Shown in pieces: positions 1 through 5,903 of a DNA stretch of 20,029 bases. The stretch's first letter is position 1, and each line of letters starts with the position of its first letter. The stretch comes from an uncultured Collinsella sp. (GTDB taxonomy: Bacteria; Actinomycetota; Coriobacteriia; Coriobacteriales; Coriobacteriaceae), in the NCBI GenBank assembly GCA_900552395.1, contig URZJ01000009.1, positions 1-20,029 on the forward strand, written 5' to 3'. A program made the position numbers and the translations under genes. The notes under the pieces were generated by a model. The model worked only from the letters and a program-made list of their open reading frames with translations, was not told the origin of the DNA and made no database searches.

Positions 1-21
1 ACGTCGCTCGCTGACATTGCC
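1..21 (+). repeat. Copy 1 of a 21-base imperfect repeat
   Basis: The first 15 bases (ACGTCGCTCGCTGAC) are identical to 15542-15556. Over 21 bases the two copies match at 19 positions. Both copies are intergenic. The left side of this copy is cut off by the window edge, so its true length is unknown. A chance match of 15 bases in 20 kb is not negligible, so this is only a candidate dispersed repeat. Confidence 0.3.
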
Positions 22-143
22 AAATCATTGGCGTTTCCTTGGTTGTCAAATGATCCGTAGGGAGTCATTGGTGACATTGCCTTGATATTTTATTCAGTCG
101 GCTGTGATGTCATTTGAGCTGCTTACCTGCTTAAGGTGATTGA

Positions 144-317
144 CGGCATAAGTCCGCTATCGAAAATATTGCTCAAAATATCGTTCAAGAAGTCGCGGAG
201 CGATTTTTGATGGGTCGTGCGTCAAGCGATGTGGCAAGTTCTTGGTTAGATATTGGTCAGCTTTGGGGCAACCTTGCCAAAAGCTTGACGGATGCAGATT
301 TAGACGTCGACGAATGA
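144..317 (+). pseudogene. 58-codon open stretch, possible gene remnant or 35-residue small ORF
   Basis: After a stop at 141-143 the frame stays open to TGA at 315-317. It encodes a stretch including AIENIAQNIVQEVAERFLMG and ending in DADLDVDE. The composition looks protein-like: helical, amphipathic, acidic at the end. There is no start codon near its beginning. An internal ATG at 210, with GGAG at 197-200, would give a 35-residue protein. The frame upstream is broken by stops in all three frames, which suits the tail of a decayed gene. I do not recognise a family. It could also be chance, because the region is AT-rich and short. Confidence 0.25.
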
Positions 318-381
318 ACACTCTAGGCAGGCTCCAAGCAAAATTCTGGGCTGATTCTCGATAATCGCCTTTAATCGCCCC

Positions 382-408
382 TTGCCAAGCGCTGGCCTCG
401 CTTACAAT
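382..408 (+). promoter_or_regulatory. Candidate sigma-70-type promoter for prmC
   Basis: TTGCCA (382-387) and TACAAT (403-408) resemble -35 and -10 boxes, separated by 15 bases, which is slightly short. The predicted start of transcription near 415 leaves a leader of about 40 bases before the ATG at 457. The same -10 hexamer, TACAAT, occurs in the candidate atp promoter. The site also argues against translation starting at the in-frame TTG at 382. Confidence 0.45.
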
Positions 409-456
409 CTGCTCCGACATTCGCGCGCCGTCCGGCGCTTAAGAGGGGAGGGCCCC

Positions 457-1707
457 ATGGCAAACGAGATTTGGACCATCAAGCGTTGTCTCGAGTGGAC
501 CAAGGAGTACCTGGCCGAGCGCGGCGAGGAGCATCCCCGTCTTTCTGCCGAGTGGCTGCTGTGCGCGGCCACGGGCCTGGCGCGTATCGACTTGTATATG
601 CGCATGGACGAGACGCTTAACGCAGCCCAGCTCGAGACCATGCACGCGGCCGTCGTTCGTCGCGCCAAAGGCGAGCCGCTGCAGTACATCACGGGCAGCA
701 CGCAGTTTCGCATGATCGACGTCGCGTGCGCCCCCGGCGTGCTCATCCCGCGCCCCGAGACCGAGATGCTCGTCGAAGAAGTCCTGAACTATCTGGATAC
801 CGAGGTGCTGAGCCCCGAGGCCGCTGCCCGTCAGCGTGTTGAGCTGCCTTGGAACGATGAGGTCGAGCAGGCCCGCAAAGCTGAGGCGGCGCTGGCCGAC
901 GAACGCGCGACCGCCGAGCGCCGTGCTGCCAACCTGACGGCCGCCGATGAGGCTGCGCTGGGTAGCGACGTGCTCGGTAGCCGCGCCTATGCCGAGGAGC
1001 TTGCCGATCGCGAGGCCGAGGAAGCCGCCGCGCAAGCAGCAGAAGCCGAAGCCGCAAAAGCCGCCGAGCCCGAGCTCGACGAATACGACATCGCCATCGA
1101 GGGCACCGACCAGGAGACGGTTTCAGCTCAGGATGCCGCTGCGCCTGCCCCAGCCGAGCCCCGCACTGCCCGCGTTCTCGAGGTCGGCTGCGGCACGGGC
1201 TGTATCTCGCTCTCGATCGCCTGGGAGCGTCGCGGCCACGTCACCTGCACTGCTACCGATATCGAGCCGCGCGCCATCGACCTTGCTACCAAAAACCGCG
1301 ATGCGCTTGGCCTCACGTCCGACGAGGTCGCCTTCAGCCTCACGAACCTGGTGAGCTCCATTCCCCGTGAAGAGTGGGGCACCTTTGACGTACTCGTCTC
1401 CAACCCGCCCTACATCCCCACCGATGTCATGCGCTCGCTGCCGCACGAGGTCAAGGACTTTGAGCCCGACCTGGCGCTCGAGGGCGGTGCCGACGGCCTG
1501 GACATCTTCCGCCGCCTGCTCAATGCGGCACCCTATATGCTGCGTGCCGGCGGCCTGTTTGCCTGCGAGCTCTACGAGGGCGCGCTCGACGCCGCGGCCG
1601 AGCTCTGTCGTCAAGCGGGTCTGTCGGACGTGCGCATCGTCCACGACCTCACCGATCGCCCCCGCATCGTCCGAGCCATCGTCACCGAGCCCAAGCAACG
1701 CCAGTAA
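457..1707 (+). CDS. prmC: Peptide chain release factor N5-glutamine methyltransferase PrmC, with a long internal insert
   Basis: This enzyme transfers a methyl group from S-adenosylmethionine to the glutamine of the GGQ motif in release factors 1 and 2, in the cytoplasm. Visible motifs are GEPLQYITG (72-80), IPRPETE (97-103), the SAM-binding EVGCGTG (242-248) and the catalytic NPPY (316-319). I chose the ATG at 457 because GAGGGGAG (443-450) precedes it. The TTG at 382 lies in a candidate promoter. The product is 416 residues, whereas the family is usually about 280. The excess is an insert at about 115-237, rich in Ala and Glu, between RPETE and the SAM loop, where relatives have a short connection. 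The reading frame is uninterrupted and all key motifs are kept, so I expect a functional enzyme. prfA is not adjacent. Confidence 0.93.
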   Translation: MANEIWTIKRCLEWTKEYLAERGEEHPRLSAEWLLCAATGLARIDLYMRMDETLNAAQLETMHAAVVRRAKGEPLQYITGSTQFRMIDVACAPGVLIPRPETEMLVEEVLNYLDTEVLSPEAAARQRVELPWNDEVEQARKAEAALADERATAERRAANLTAADEAALGSDVLGSRAYAEELADREAEEAAAQAAEAEAAKAAEPELDEYDIAIEGTDQETVSAQDAAAPAPAEPRTARVLEVGCGTGCISLSIAWERRGHVTCTATDIEPRAIDLATKNRDALGLTSDEVAFSLTNLVSSIPREEWGTFDVLVSNPPYIPTDVMRSLPHEVKDFEPDLALEGGADGLDIFRRLLNAAPYMLRAGGLFACELYEGALDAAAELCRQAGLSDVRIVHDLTDRPRIVRAIVTEPKQRQ

Positions 1708-1721
1708 TATTTATTAACTGG

Positions 1722-1750
1722 TTAGCAAAAATTATAAAGTAGTTTATAAT
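1722..1750 (+). promoter_or_regulatory. hicAB promoter
   Basis: TTAGCA (1722-1727) and a perfect TATAAT (1745-1750) are separated by the ideal 17 bases. Transcription would start near 1757, about 20 bases before hicA. The -10 box lies inside the right arm of the inverted repeat at 1730-1751, so a protein bound there would block RNA polymerase. Confidence 0.7.
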
Positions 1751-1751
1751 T
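1730..1751. promoter_or_regulatory. Perfect inverted repeat, probable HicB operator
   Basis: The arms AATTATAAA (1730-1738) and TTTATAATT (1743-1751) are exact reverse complements separated by GTAG. The repeat covers the -10 box and most of the spacer. HicB-type antitoxins with a C-terminal DNA-binding domain are known to repress their own operons through palindromes at the promoter. The HicB here has such a domain, so this is the natural candidate site. Binding itself is inferred. Confidence 0.6.
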
Positions 1752-1775
1752 AGGACGGCTGAAAGAGGTCGGCCC

Positions 1776-1961
1776 ATGCAACCTCCTACCTTTCGGGAAA
1801 TCATTGCCCTACTCAAGCACGATGGATTCGTGAAGGTCGCGCAAGTCGGTAGTCATGCTAAGTATGTTTCTGGTGACCGCGTTGTCACCGTGAACGGCTC
1901 TGGTGGTGATCGACCAAAGAAGGGCACGTGGGCAAGTATTCGTCGCCAAGCTGGATGGTAG
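1776..1961 (+). CDS. hicA: HicA-type mRNA interferase toxin
   Basis: HicA toxins are small double-stranded-RNA-binding-fold ribonucleases that cleave mRNA in the cytoplasm and are held inactive by HicB. The 61-residue product fits the family length. It shows the N-terminal helix (FREIIALLKHDGF, 6-18), the catalytic-histidine segment GSHAKY (25-30, His27), a basic strand and loop, and the typical ending KKGTWASIRRQAGW. The ATG at 1776 follows GAAAGAGG (1761-1768). hicB starts 11 bases after its stop, giving the classic toxin-first order. The leader is notably AT-rich compared with the neighbours, and the pair sits between prmC and tsaC, which suggests a gained cassette. Confidence 0.9.
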   Translation: MQPPTFREIIALLKHDGFVKVAQVGSHAKYVSGDRVVTVNGSGGDRPKKGTWASIRRQAGW

Positions 1962-1972
1962 TTGGAGGCAAA

Positions 1973-2419
1973 ATGAGGCAGCGATTTACCTATGACTGCG
2001 TTCTCATAAAAGAAGACGATGGTTACTGCGCTAGCTTCCCGCAGATTCCCGGCGCCTTTGCCGATGGCGATACGCGCGAAGAAGCGATTGCCCATGCCAC
2101 CGAGGCACTGATGGCGTTTTTGGCCGACGACCTCAACAACGGTTTGACTCCGGCAGGGTACGAACGCTCGGCCGAGGTCGTGGCCCTTTCAGTCGAAATC
2201 GACCACGAGGACGCTCGGGAAGCGGCGTGCCGAACATTTAAAGACGCAGCGCTGGACCTCAAAGTCTCCGCTCCGCGGATTACCGCGCTGGTCAAAGCCG
2301 GAAAGCTCGATGTTGAACTCGTCGACGGCCGTCGGATGATAACGATAGATAGCATCGAGCGTTACGCCGCCCAAGAACGTCACGCCGGCAGGCCAAAGAA
2401 GTTCGTCGCAGTCCAATAA
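1973..2419 (+). CDS. hicB: HicB-type antitoxin with C-terminal DNA-binding domain
   Basis: HicB binds and neutralises HicA and often represses the operon. The N-terminal part shows the HicB fold, with DGYCASFPQIPGAFADGDT (16-34) followed by the helix REEAIAHATEAL (35-46). Residues about 86-134 (TFKDAALDLKVSAPRITALVKAGKLDV, then an R-R-M-I-T strand) resemble a MerR or excisionase-like helix-turn-helix. This is the domain expected to contact the 1730-1751 repeat. I chose the ATG at 1973 because GGAGG (1964-1968) lies 4 bases before it. An upstream in-frame start at 1928 would overlap hicA and lacks a ribosome binding site. The product is 148 residues. Confidence 0.88.
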   Translation: MRQRFTYDCVLIKEDDGYCASFPQIPGAFADGDTREEAIAHATEALMAFLADDLNNGLTPAGYERSAEVVALSVEIDHEDAREAACRTFKDAALDLKVSAPRITALVKAGKLDVELVDGRRMITIDSIERYAAQERHAGRPKKFVAVQ

Positions 2420-2466
2420 CCCCCTCACTTTCACCGACTACTAGAGCCGCTCACCAAACCAACATG

Positions 2467-2535
2467 CGCTCTGGGCAAATAGGTTGAACGTTTCGTGCGA
2501 GAATGCCCCACAGTAAACAAACTTGCACCAGAGCG
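2467..2535 (+). repeat. Long-range inverted repeat in the tsaC leader
   Basis: CGCTCTGG (2467-2474) followed by GCAA (2475-2478) can pair with TTGC (2523-2526) and CCAGAGCG (2528-2535). This gives 12 base pairs with a single bulged A at 2527 and a 44-base loop. The right arm ends directly before the tsaC ribosome binding site (TAAGGGG, 2536-2542). It could be a leader RNA structure that affects tsaC translation, or a remnant of an element boundary. No T-tract follows, so it is not an intrinsic terminator. Confidence 0.4.
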
Positions 2536-2553
2536 TAAGGGGCTGGCATACAC

Positions 2554-3297
2554 ATGCAGACGGTCTATCGGGTATACGAGGGAACGCGCGAGCCGCATCG
2601 GCTTGCCGTCGAGCGCACGGCCGAGGTGCTCGGCCGCGGCGGCCTGGCTTTGATCCCGACCGAGACCGTCTACGGTGTCGCCGTGGCAGTCAACGCCTTC
2701 TCGGACGCCGTGCCCCAAGATACAAGCGAATTCCCATCGTGGCCGCGCGATCCGCAGGCTGCCGTCAATGGCGCCGCAGTTCCTGCGCTCGGCACCGGCT
2801 ATCGCCGTATCTTCACTCTCAAGCAACGTGAACTCACGCAAACCGTCGCTTGGCTGGTCGATGGCGTCGAAGCACTCGACCGCTATGGCGTGGATATCCC
2901 GGAAGATGCCCGCATACTCGCGCGACGAGGCTGGCCGGGAGCCCTGACTATCGTGGTCAAGGCAGCTCCCTGCGTGCCGACCTTTATGCGCGCTGCCGAC
3001 GACACGGTGGCACTTCGCGCTTCGGCCTCGCCCGTGGTGCAGGCGCTCATTCGCGCCTGTGGCAGCCCCCTTGCCTGCACCAGCGCCAACACGCATGGCG
3101 CGCCCGCGCCGGCAAGTTTTATCACGGTGGAGGGTCGCATCCTGGAGGGGGTCGATGTTGCCGTCGACGCCGGTGAGACCCCGTGTCGCGACGTCTCGAC
3201 CATCGTGTCGTTTCAGCACGGCGAGCTCCAGATCCTGCGCCAAGGCGCGCTTCCCGCATCAGAGATCGAACGGGTCCTGTCCGACCCGATGCAATAG
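2554..3297 (+). CDS. tsaC: L-threonylcarbamoyladenylate synthase (TsaC/Sua5/YrdC family)
   Basis: This enzyme makes threonylcarbamoyl-AMP from threonine, bicarbonate and ATP, the first step of the universal t6A37 tRNA modification. Recognisable motifs are PTETVYG (35-41), the Lys and Arg of TLKQRE (88-93), WPGALTIVVKA (127-137), VALRASASP (152-160), CTSAN (175-179) and the late STIVSF strand (215-220). The ATG at 2554 has AAGGGG upstream. At 247 residues it is longer than TsaC (about 190) and lacks the extra C-terminal domain of Sua5. The surplus includes a Pro-rich segment at about 45-82, between PTETVYG and the Lys-Arg motif. glpK starts 13 bases after its stop, so the two are probably co-transcribed. 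The HicAB pair separates it from prmC, a common neighbour. Confidence 0.88.
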   Translation: MQTVYRVYEGTREPHRLAVERTAEVLGRGGLALIPTETVYGVAVAVNAFSDAVPQDTSEFPSWPRDPQAAVNGAAVPALGTGYRRIFTLKQRELTQTVAWLVDGVEALDRYGVDIPEDARILARRGWPGALTIVVKAAPCVPTFMRAADDTVALRASASPVVQALIRACGSPLACTSANTHGAPAPASFITVEGRILEGVDVAVDAGETPCRDVSTIVSFQHGELQILRQGALPASEIERVLSDPMQ

Positions 3298-3310
3298 AAA
3301 GGTGTAAGCG

Positions 3311-4852
3311 ATGTCGTTGAATCTGGGCAGCCTGGGCATGGAAGATGCCTCGTTTGACTTTGGCGGTTCCTACATCATGGCGCTCGACTGCGGCACCACC
3401 TCGGTACTTGCGACCATCGTCGACGAGTACGGATGCATCGTCGCGCAGGCACGTCGCAGCGTCAAAACCAGCTTCCCGCGTCCCGGCTGGGTGGAGCAAG
3501 ACCCCATGGCGGTCCTTGCCAGCCAGATCGCCGTCATGATGGAAGTCCAGTTTAAGAGCGGTATCCACTCCGACCGCATTGCCGCCATCGGCATCTCCAA
3601 CCAGCGCGAGACCACGGTGGTCTGGGATCGCGTGAGCGGTCAGCCGATCTATAACGCTATCGTATGGCAGTGCCGCCGTACCGCGCCGGCAATCGACGCG
3701 TTGGTTGAACAGGGTTGCGAGGAGCTGGTGCGCTCCCGCACGGGACTCACGCTCGACCCGTATTTCTCGGCCTCCAAGGTACAGTGGATTCTCGACAACG
3801 TCGACGGCGCACGCGAGAGCGCGGCGGCGGGCGACCTCATGTTTGGCACCATCGACACCTGGCTCATCTACAACCTCACCGGCGGCCAGGTCTTTGCCAC
3901 CGACTACACCAATGCCAGCCGCACGGCACTCTTTAATATCCATACGCTCGATTGGGACGACGACCTGCTGGCGCTCTTTGACGTTCCACGTTCCATGATG
4001 CCCGAGGTTCGCTGGAGCTCGGGTGACTACGGCCGCGTCGCGAGCGACATCATGACCAACATGCCGCCCATCATGGGTGTGGCGGGCGACCAGCAGGCGT
4101 CGCTGTTCGGTCACTGCTGCTTCCATCCCGGCCAGACCAAAAACACCTATGGCACGGGCTGCTTTATGCTCATGAACACCGGCGACGAGATCGTCGAATC
4201 CAAGAACGGTCTGGTCTCCACCATCGGTATCGCTGCGAACGGGAAGATCAGCTATGCGCTCGAGGGCTCCATCTTTGCTGCCGGTTCCACCATGAACTGG
4301 CTTCGCAACAACATGGGCATCATCTCGAGCGTGAGCGAGTCGGCACAACTCGCCGCTTCGATTAGCGACAACGAGGGCTGCTACTTCGTTCCCGCCTTTG
4401 CGGGTCTGGGCGCTCCCTGGTGGGACCCGCATGCCCGCGGTATCGTGTGCGGTCTGACCGGCGCCTCGAGCCGTGCGACCATCGTACGTGCCGCCTGCGA
4501 ATCCATGGCATATCAGAGCTACGACGTGCTGCGCGCCATGGAGCAGGACGTGGGGCTTTCGATCGAGCGCCTGTCTGTCGATGGCGGTGCCTCGCGCAAC
4601 GAGTTCATCATGCAATTCCAGGCCGACCTGCTGGATATCCCCGTGCTGCAATGCGAGACGGTGGAGACCACGGCAATCGGTGCCGCGTACTTGGCGGGTC
4701 TTGCCGTCGGCTATTGGGAAGACCTGGAAGAGCTGGAGCAAAATGCCCAGATCGTTAGGACCTTCCTTCCCCACATGTCCGCCGAGCGCCGCGAACAAAA
4801 CCTTGCGGGCTGGCGTGATGCAGTCAGGCGCTCGCTCAGTACCGCACAGTAG
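3311..4852 (+). CDS. glpK: Glycerol kinase, FGGY family
   Basis: Glycerol kinase phosphorylates glycerol to sn-glycerol 3-phosphate with ATP in the cytoplasm, feeding glycolysis and phospholipid synthesis. The 513 residues match the family end to end: the phosphate loop DCGTTS (26-31), GWVEQDP (59-65), NQRETTVVWD (97-106, with Arg99 and Glu100 for glycerol), DPYFSASKV (149-157), catalytic Asp260 in GVAGDQQ, NTYGTGCFMLMNTG (278-291), and VDGGASRNEFIMQFQADLL (423-441). The ATG at 3311 follows AAAGGTG (3299-3305), giving about 20 residues before the usual N-terminus. Position 27 is Cys where many relatives have Gln. No glpF or glycerol-phosphate dehydrogenase gene lies nearby. It is likely transcribed with tsaC. 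Confidence 0.95.
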   Translation: MSLNLGSLGMEDASFDFGGSYIMALDCGTTSVLATIVDEYGCIVAQARRSVKTSFPRPGWVEQDPMAVLASQIAVMMEVQFKSGIHSDRIAAIGISNQRETTVVWDRVSGQPIYNAIVWQCRRTAPAIDALVEQGCEELVRSRTGLTLDPYFSASKVQWILDNVDGARESAAAGDLMFGTIDTWLIYNLTGGQVFATDYTNASRTALFNIHTLDWDDDLLALFDVPRSMMPEVRWSSGDYGRVASDIMTNMPPIMGVAGDQQASLFGHCCFHPGQTKNTYGTGCFMLMNTGDEIVESKNGLVSTIGIAANGKISYALEGSIFAAGSTMNWLRNNMGIISSVSESAQLAASISDNEGCYFVPAFAGLGAPWWDPHARGIVCGLTGASSRATIVRAACESMAYQSYDVLRAMEQDVGLSIERLSVDGGASRNEFIMQFQADLLDIPVLQCETVETTAIGAAYLAGLAVGYWEDLEELEQNAQIVRTFLPHMSAERREQNLAGWRDAVRRSLSTAQ

Positions 4853-4906
4853 GGCTGCGATGGGCTGCTCGATACAACAAACCGCTAAACTAATGCATGG
4901 CGTGCG

Positions 4907-4952
4907 GCGGCAACATTGCTGCGCGCCTTGTCAGCAAGGCCGTTTTGCGGCC
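4907..4952 (+). promoter_or_regulatory. Structured upp leader with two mutually exclusive hairpins
   Basis: Three small hairpins can be drawn. The first is 4907-4912 with 4917-4922 (six pairs, one G-U). The second is GCCTTG (4925-4930) with CAAGGC (4935-4940), loop TCAG. The third is GGCCG (4938-4942) with CGGCC (4948-4952), loop TTTTG. The second and third share 4938-4940 and cannot form together. The third ends 6 bases before the ribosome binding site AAAGGGG (4959-4965). This resembles an attenuator or translational switch, but no ligand or binding protein can be named from sequence. Confidence 0.35.
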
Positions 4953-4975
4953 GCAACGAAAGGGGCAATCAACCC

Positions 4976-5623
4976 ATGACCGTCACCTATGATGCGTCCC
5001 GTGTGACGCTTGTCGATCACCCGCTCGTTCAGCACAAGCTGTCGATCCTGCGCGATAAAAACACCGGCACCAACCAGTTCCGCCAGCTCGTGCGCGAGCT
5101 TGCGCTCTTTGACGGCTACGAGGCCATGCGCGACCTGCCTATGGAAGACGTCGAGGTCGAGACCCCCATCACTACCGCCACGTTCAAACAGCTTGCCGGC
5201 AAGAAACTCGCCATCGTGCCCATCCTGCGTGCGGGCCTTGGCATGGTCGACGGCATCCTCGACCTGGTGCCCTCCGCTCGCGTGGGCCACATCGGCATGG
5301 AGCGCGACGAGGTCACCCACGAGCCGCATGAGTATTACTGCAAGATGCCCAAGGATATCGACCAGCGTATCTGCCTGGTTGTCGACCCCATGCTCGCCAC
5401 GGGCGGTTCGGCCGAGATGGCTATCAGCTACCTGCGCGAGCGCGGTGTCAAGGACATCCGCATGCTGTGCATCGTCGCCGCGCCCGAGGGCCTCAAGTCG
5501 CTGACCGAGAAGGATCCTGACGTACATATTTATACGTGCGCCATCGATGACCATCTCAACGAGGCCGCCTACATCGTTCCCGGCCTGGGCGACGCCGGCG
5601 ACCGCATCTACGGCACGCTCTAG
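4976..5623 (+). CDS. upp: Uracil phosphoribosyltransferase
   Basis: Upp joins uracil to PRPP to make UMP, the main uracil salvage route, in the cytoplasm. The 215-residue product has the PRPP-binding loop VVDPMLATGGSA (135-146) and the uracil-binding end YIVPGLGDAGDRIYGT (199-214). VPILRAGLGM (81-90) is also typical. I chose the ATG at 4976 because AAAGGGG lies 10 bases upstream. An in-frame extension back to 4916 would run through the leader hairpins. It is separated from glpK by 123 bases and from the atp operon by about 280, so it may be expressed alone or by read-through from glpK. Confidence 0.95.
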   Translation: MTVTYDASRVTLVDHPLVQHKLSILRDKNTGTNQFRQLVRELALFDGYEAMRDLPMEDVEVETPITTATFKQLAGKKLAIVPILRAGLGMVDGILDLVPSARVGHIGMERDEVTHEPHEYYCKMPKDIDQRICLVVDPMLATGGSAEMAISYLRERGVKDIRMLCIVAAPEGLKSLTEKDPDVHIYTCAIDDHLNEAAYIVPGLGDAGDRIYGTL

Positions 5624-5664
5624 TCGCTGGGCTAAACGGCCGCGGCTGCAAATACGAAGAAACG

Positions 5665-5699
5665 GTGCGCGCGGACGAACAAAAGGCGACCGCGCGCAC
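5665..5699 (+). terminator. Long GC-rich hairpin after upp, possible terminator
   Basis: GTGCGCGCGG (5665-5674) and CCGCGCGCAC (5690-5699) form a perfect 10-bp stem with a 15-base loop. It starts 42 bases after the upp stop, where a transcript end would be expected. No T-tract follows directly (CCTGTTAACGG), so it is not a textbook intrinsic terminator. It may act with a protein factor or protect the 3' end. Confidence 0.4.
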
Positions 5700-5814
5700 T
5701 CCTGTTAACGGACGTTTTGCCCTGCAGGGTTCGAGAAAAACGTATTACCGTACCTGCGGCATAAAGAAGGTCTTAAGAAAACGAACAGGTGCGTATTAAC
5801 CGATGCTTTTTCGG
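5700..5814. other. Upstream region of the atp promoter with short repeats
   Basis: No gene is seen here. Visible structure includes a 10-base palindrome CCCTGCAGGG (5720-5729) enclosed by the inverted pair ACGTTTT (5712-5718) and AAAACGT (5737-5743). A near-identical direct repeat, CGTATTACCG (5741-5750) and CGTATTAACCG (5792-5802), is also present. The second copy ends 12 bases upstream of the atp -35 box. Such repeats could bind a regulator of the atp operon. This is inference from position only. Confidence 0.3.
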
Positions 5815-5842
5815 TTGTACTTTAGCGATTGGCTCGTACAAT
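5815..5842 (+). promoter_or_regulatory. Candidate atp operon promoter
   Basis: TTGTAC (5815-5820) and TACAAT (5837-5842) are separated by 16 bases. The predicted transcript starts near 5849, about 55 bases before the GTG chosen for atpI. It is the best promoter match in the 280-base gap between upp and atpB, and it rules out translation of atpI from the in-frame TTG at 5829. Confidence 0.55.
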
Positions 5843-5903
5843 ATTCACCAATGTTTGGCGGGAACTGTTCTGTGAGGCGTTAAAAAGGAAAGTGAGGACG
5901 CCA

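Larger units (their letters stand above)
1..381. other. Low-GC upstream region with no convincing intact gene
   Basis: This stretch is clearly richer in A and T than the genes that follow. I see no intact protein gene with a proper start and ribosome binding site, no tRNA fold and no T-tailed terminator. It contains a short repeated word (TGACATTGCC at 12-21 and 72-81), a 21-base segment at its very start that recurs near 15542, and a 58-codon open stretch at 144-317, listed separately. prfA, the usual upstream partner of prmC, is not present in these bases. The minus-strand open frame at 157-420 has no recognisable protein character and crosses the candidate prmC promoter, so I do not call it a gene. 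Confidence 0.5.

Noticed and set aside
157..420. Minus-strand open frame of 87 codons before prmC
   Set aside because: It has no recognisable character or upstream ribosome binding site, and it overlaps the prmC promoter and the plus-strand protein-like stretch.
1708..2553. hicAB region as part of an insertion sequence or prophage
   Set aside because: No transposase, integrase, terminal inverted repeats or target-site duplication was found at either edge. Only the toxin-antitoxin pair is present.
3122..4798. Minus-strand open frame of 558 codons opposite tsaC and glpK
   Set aside because: It lies antisense to genes with full family motifs. Its product is rich in His, Arg, Gly and Asp without recognisable domains, which is typical of the shadow strand in GC-rich coding DNA.
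5665..5699. CRISPR-like or tRNA-like reading of the GC-rich hairpin after upp
   Set aside because: There is only one unit with no repeated spacers, and it does not fold into a tRNA cloverleaf. A transcript-end hairpin is simpler.
5829..5903. Upstream TTG start for atpI
   Set aside because: The codon lies between the -35 and -10 boxes of the best atp promoter, and the extra 25 residues show no membrane or family feature.
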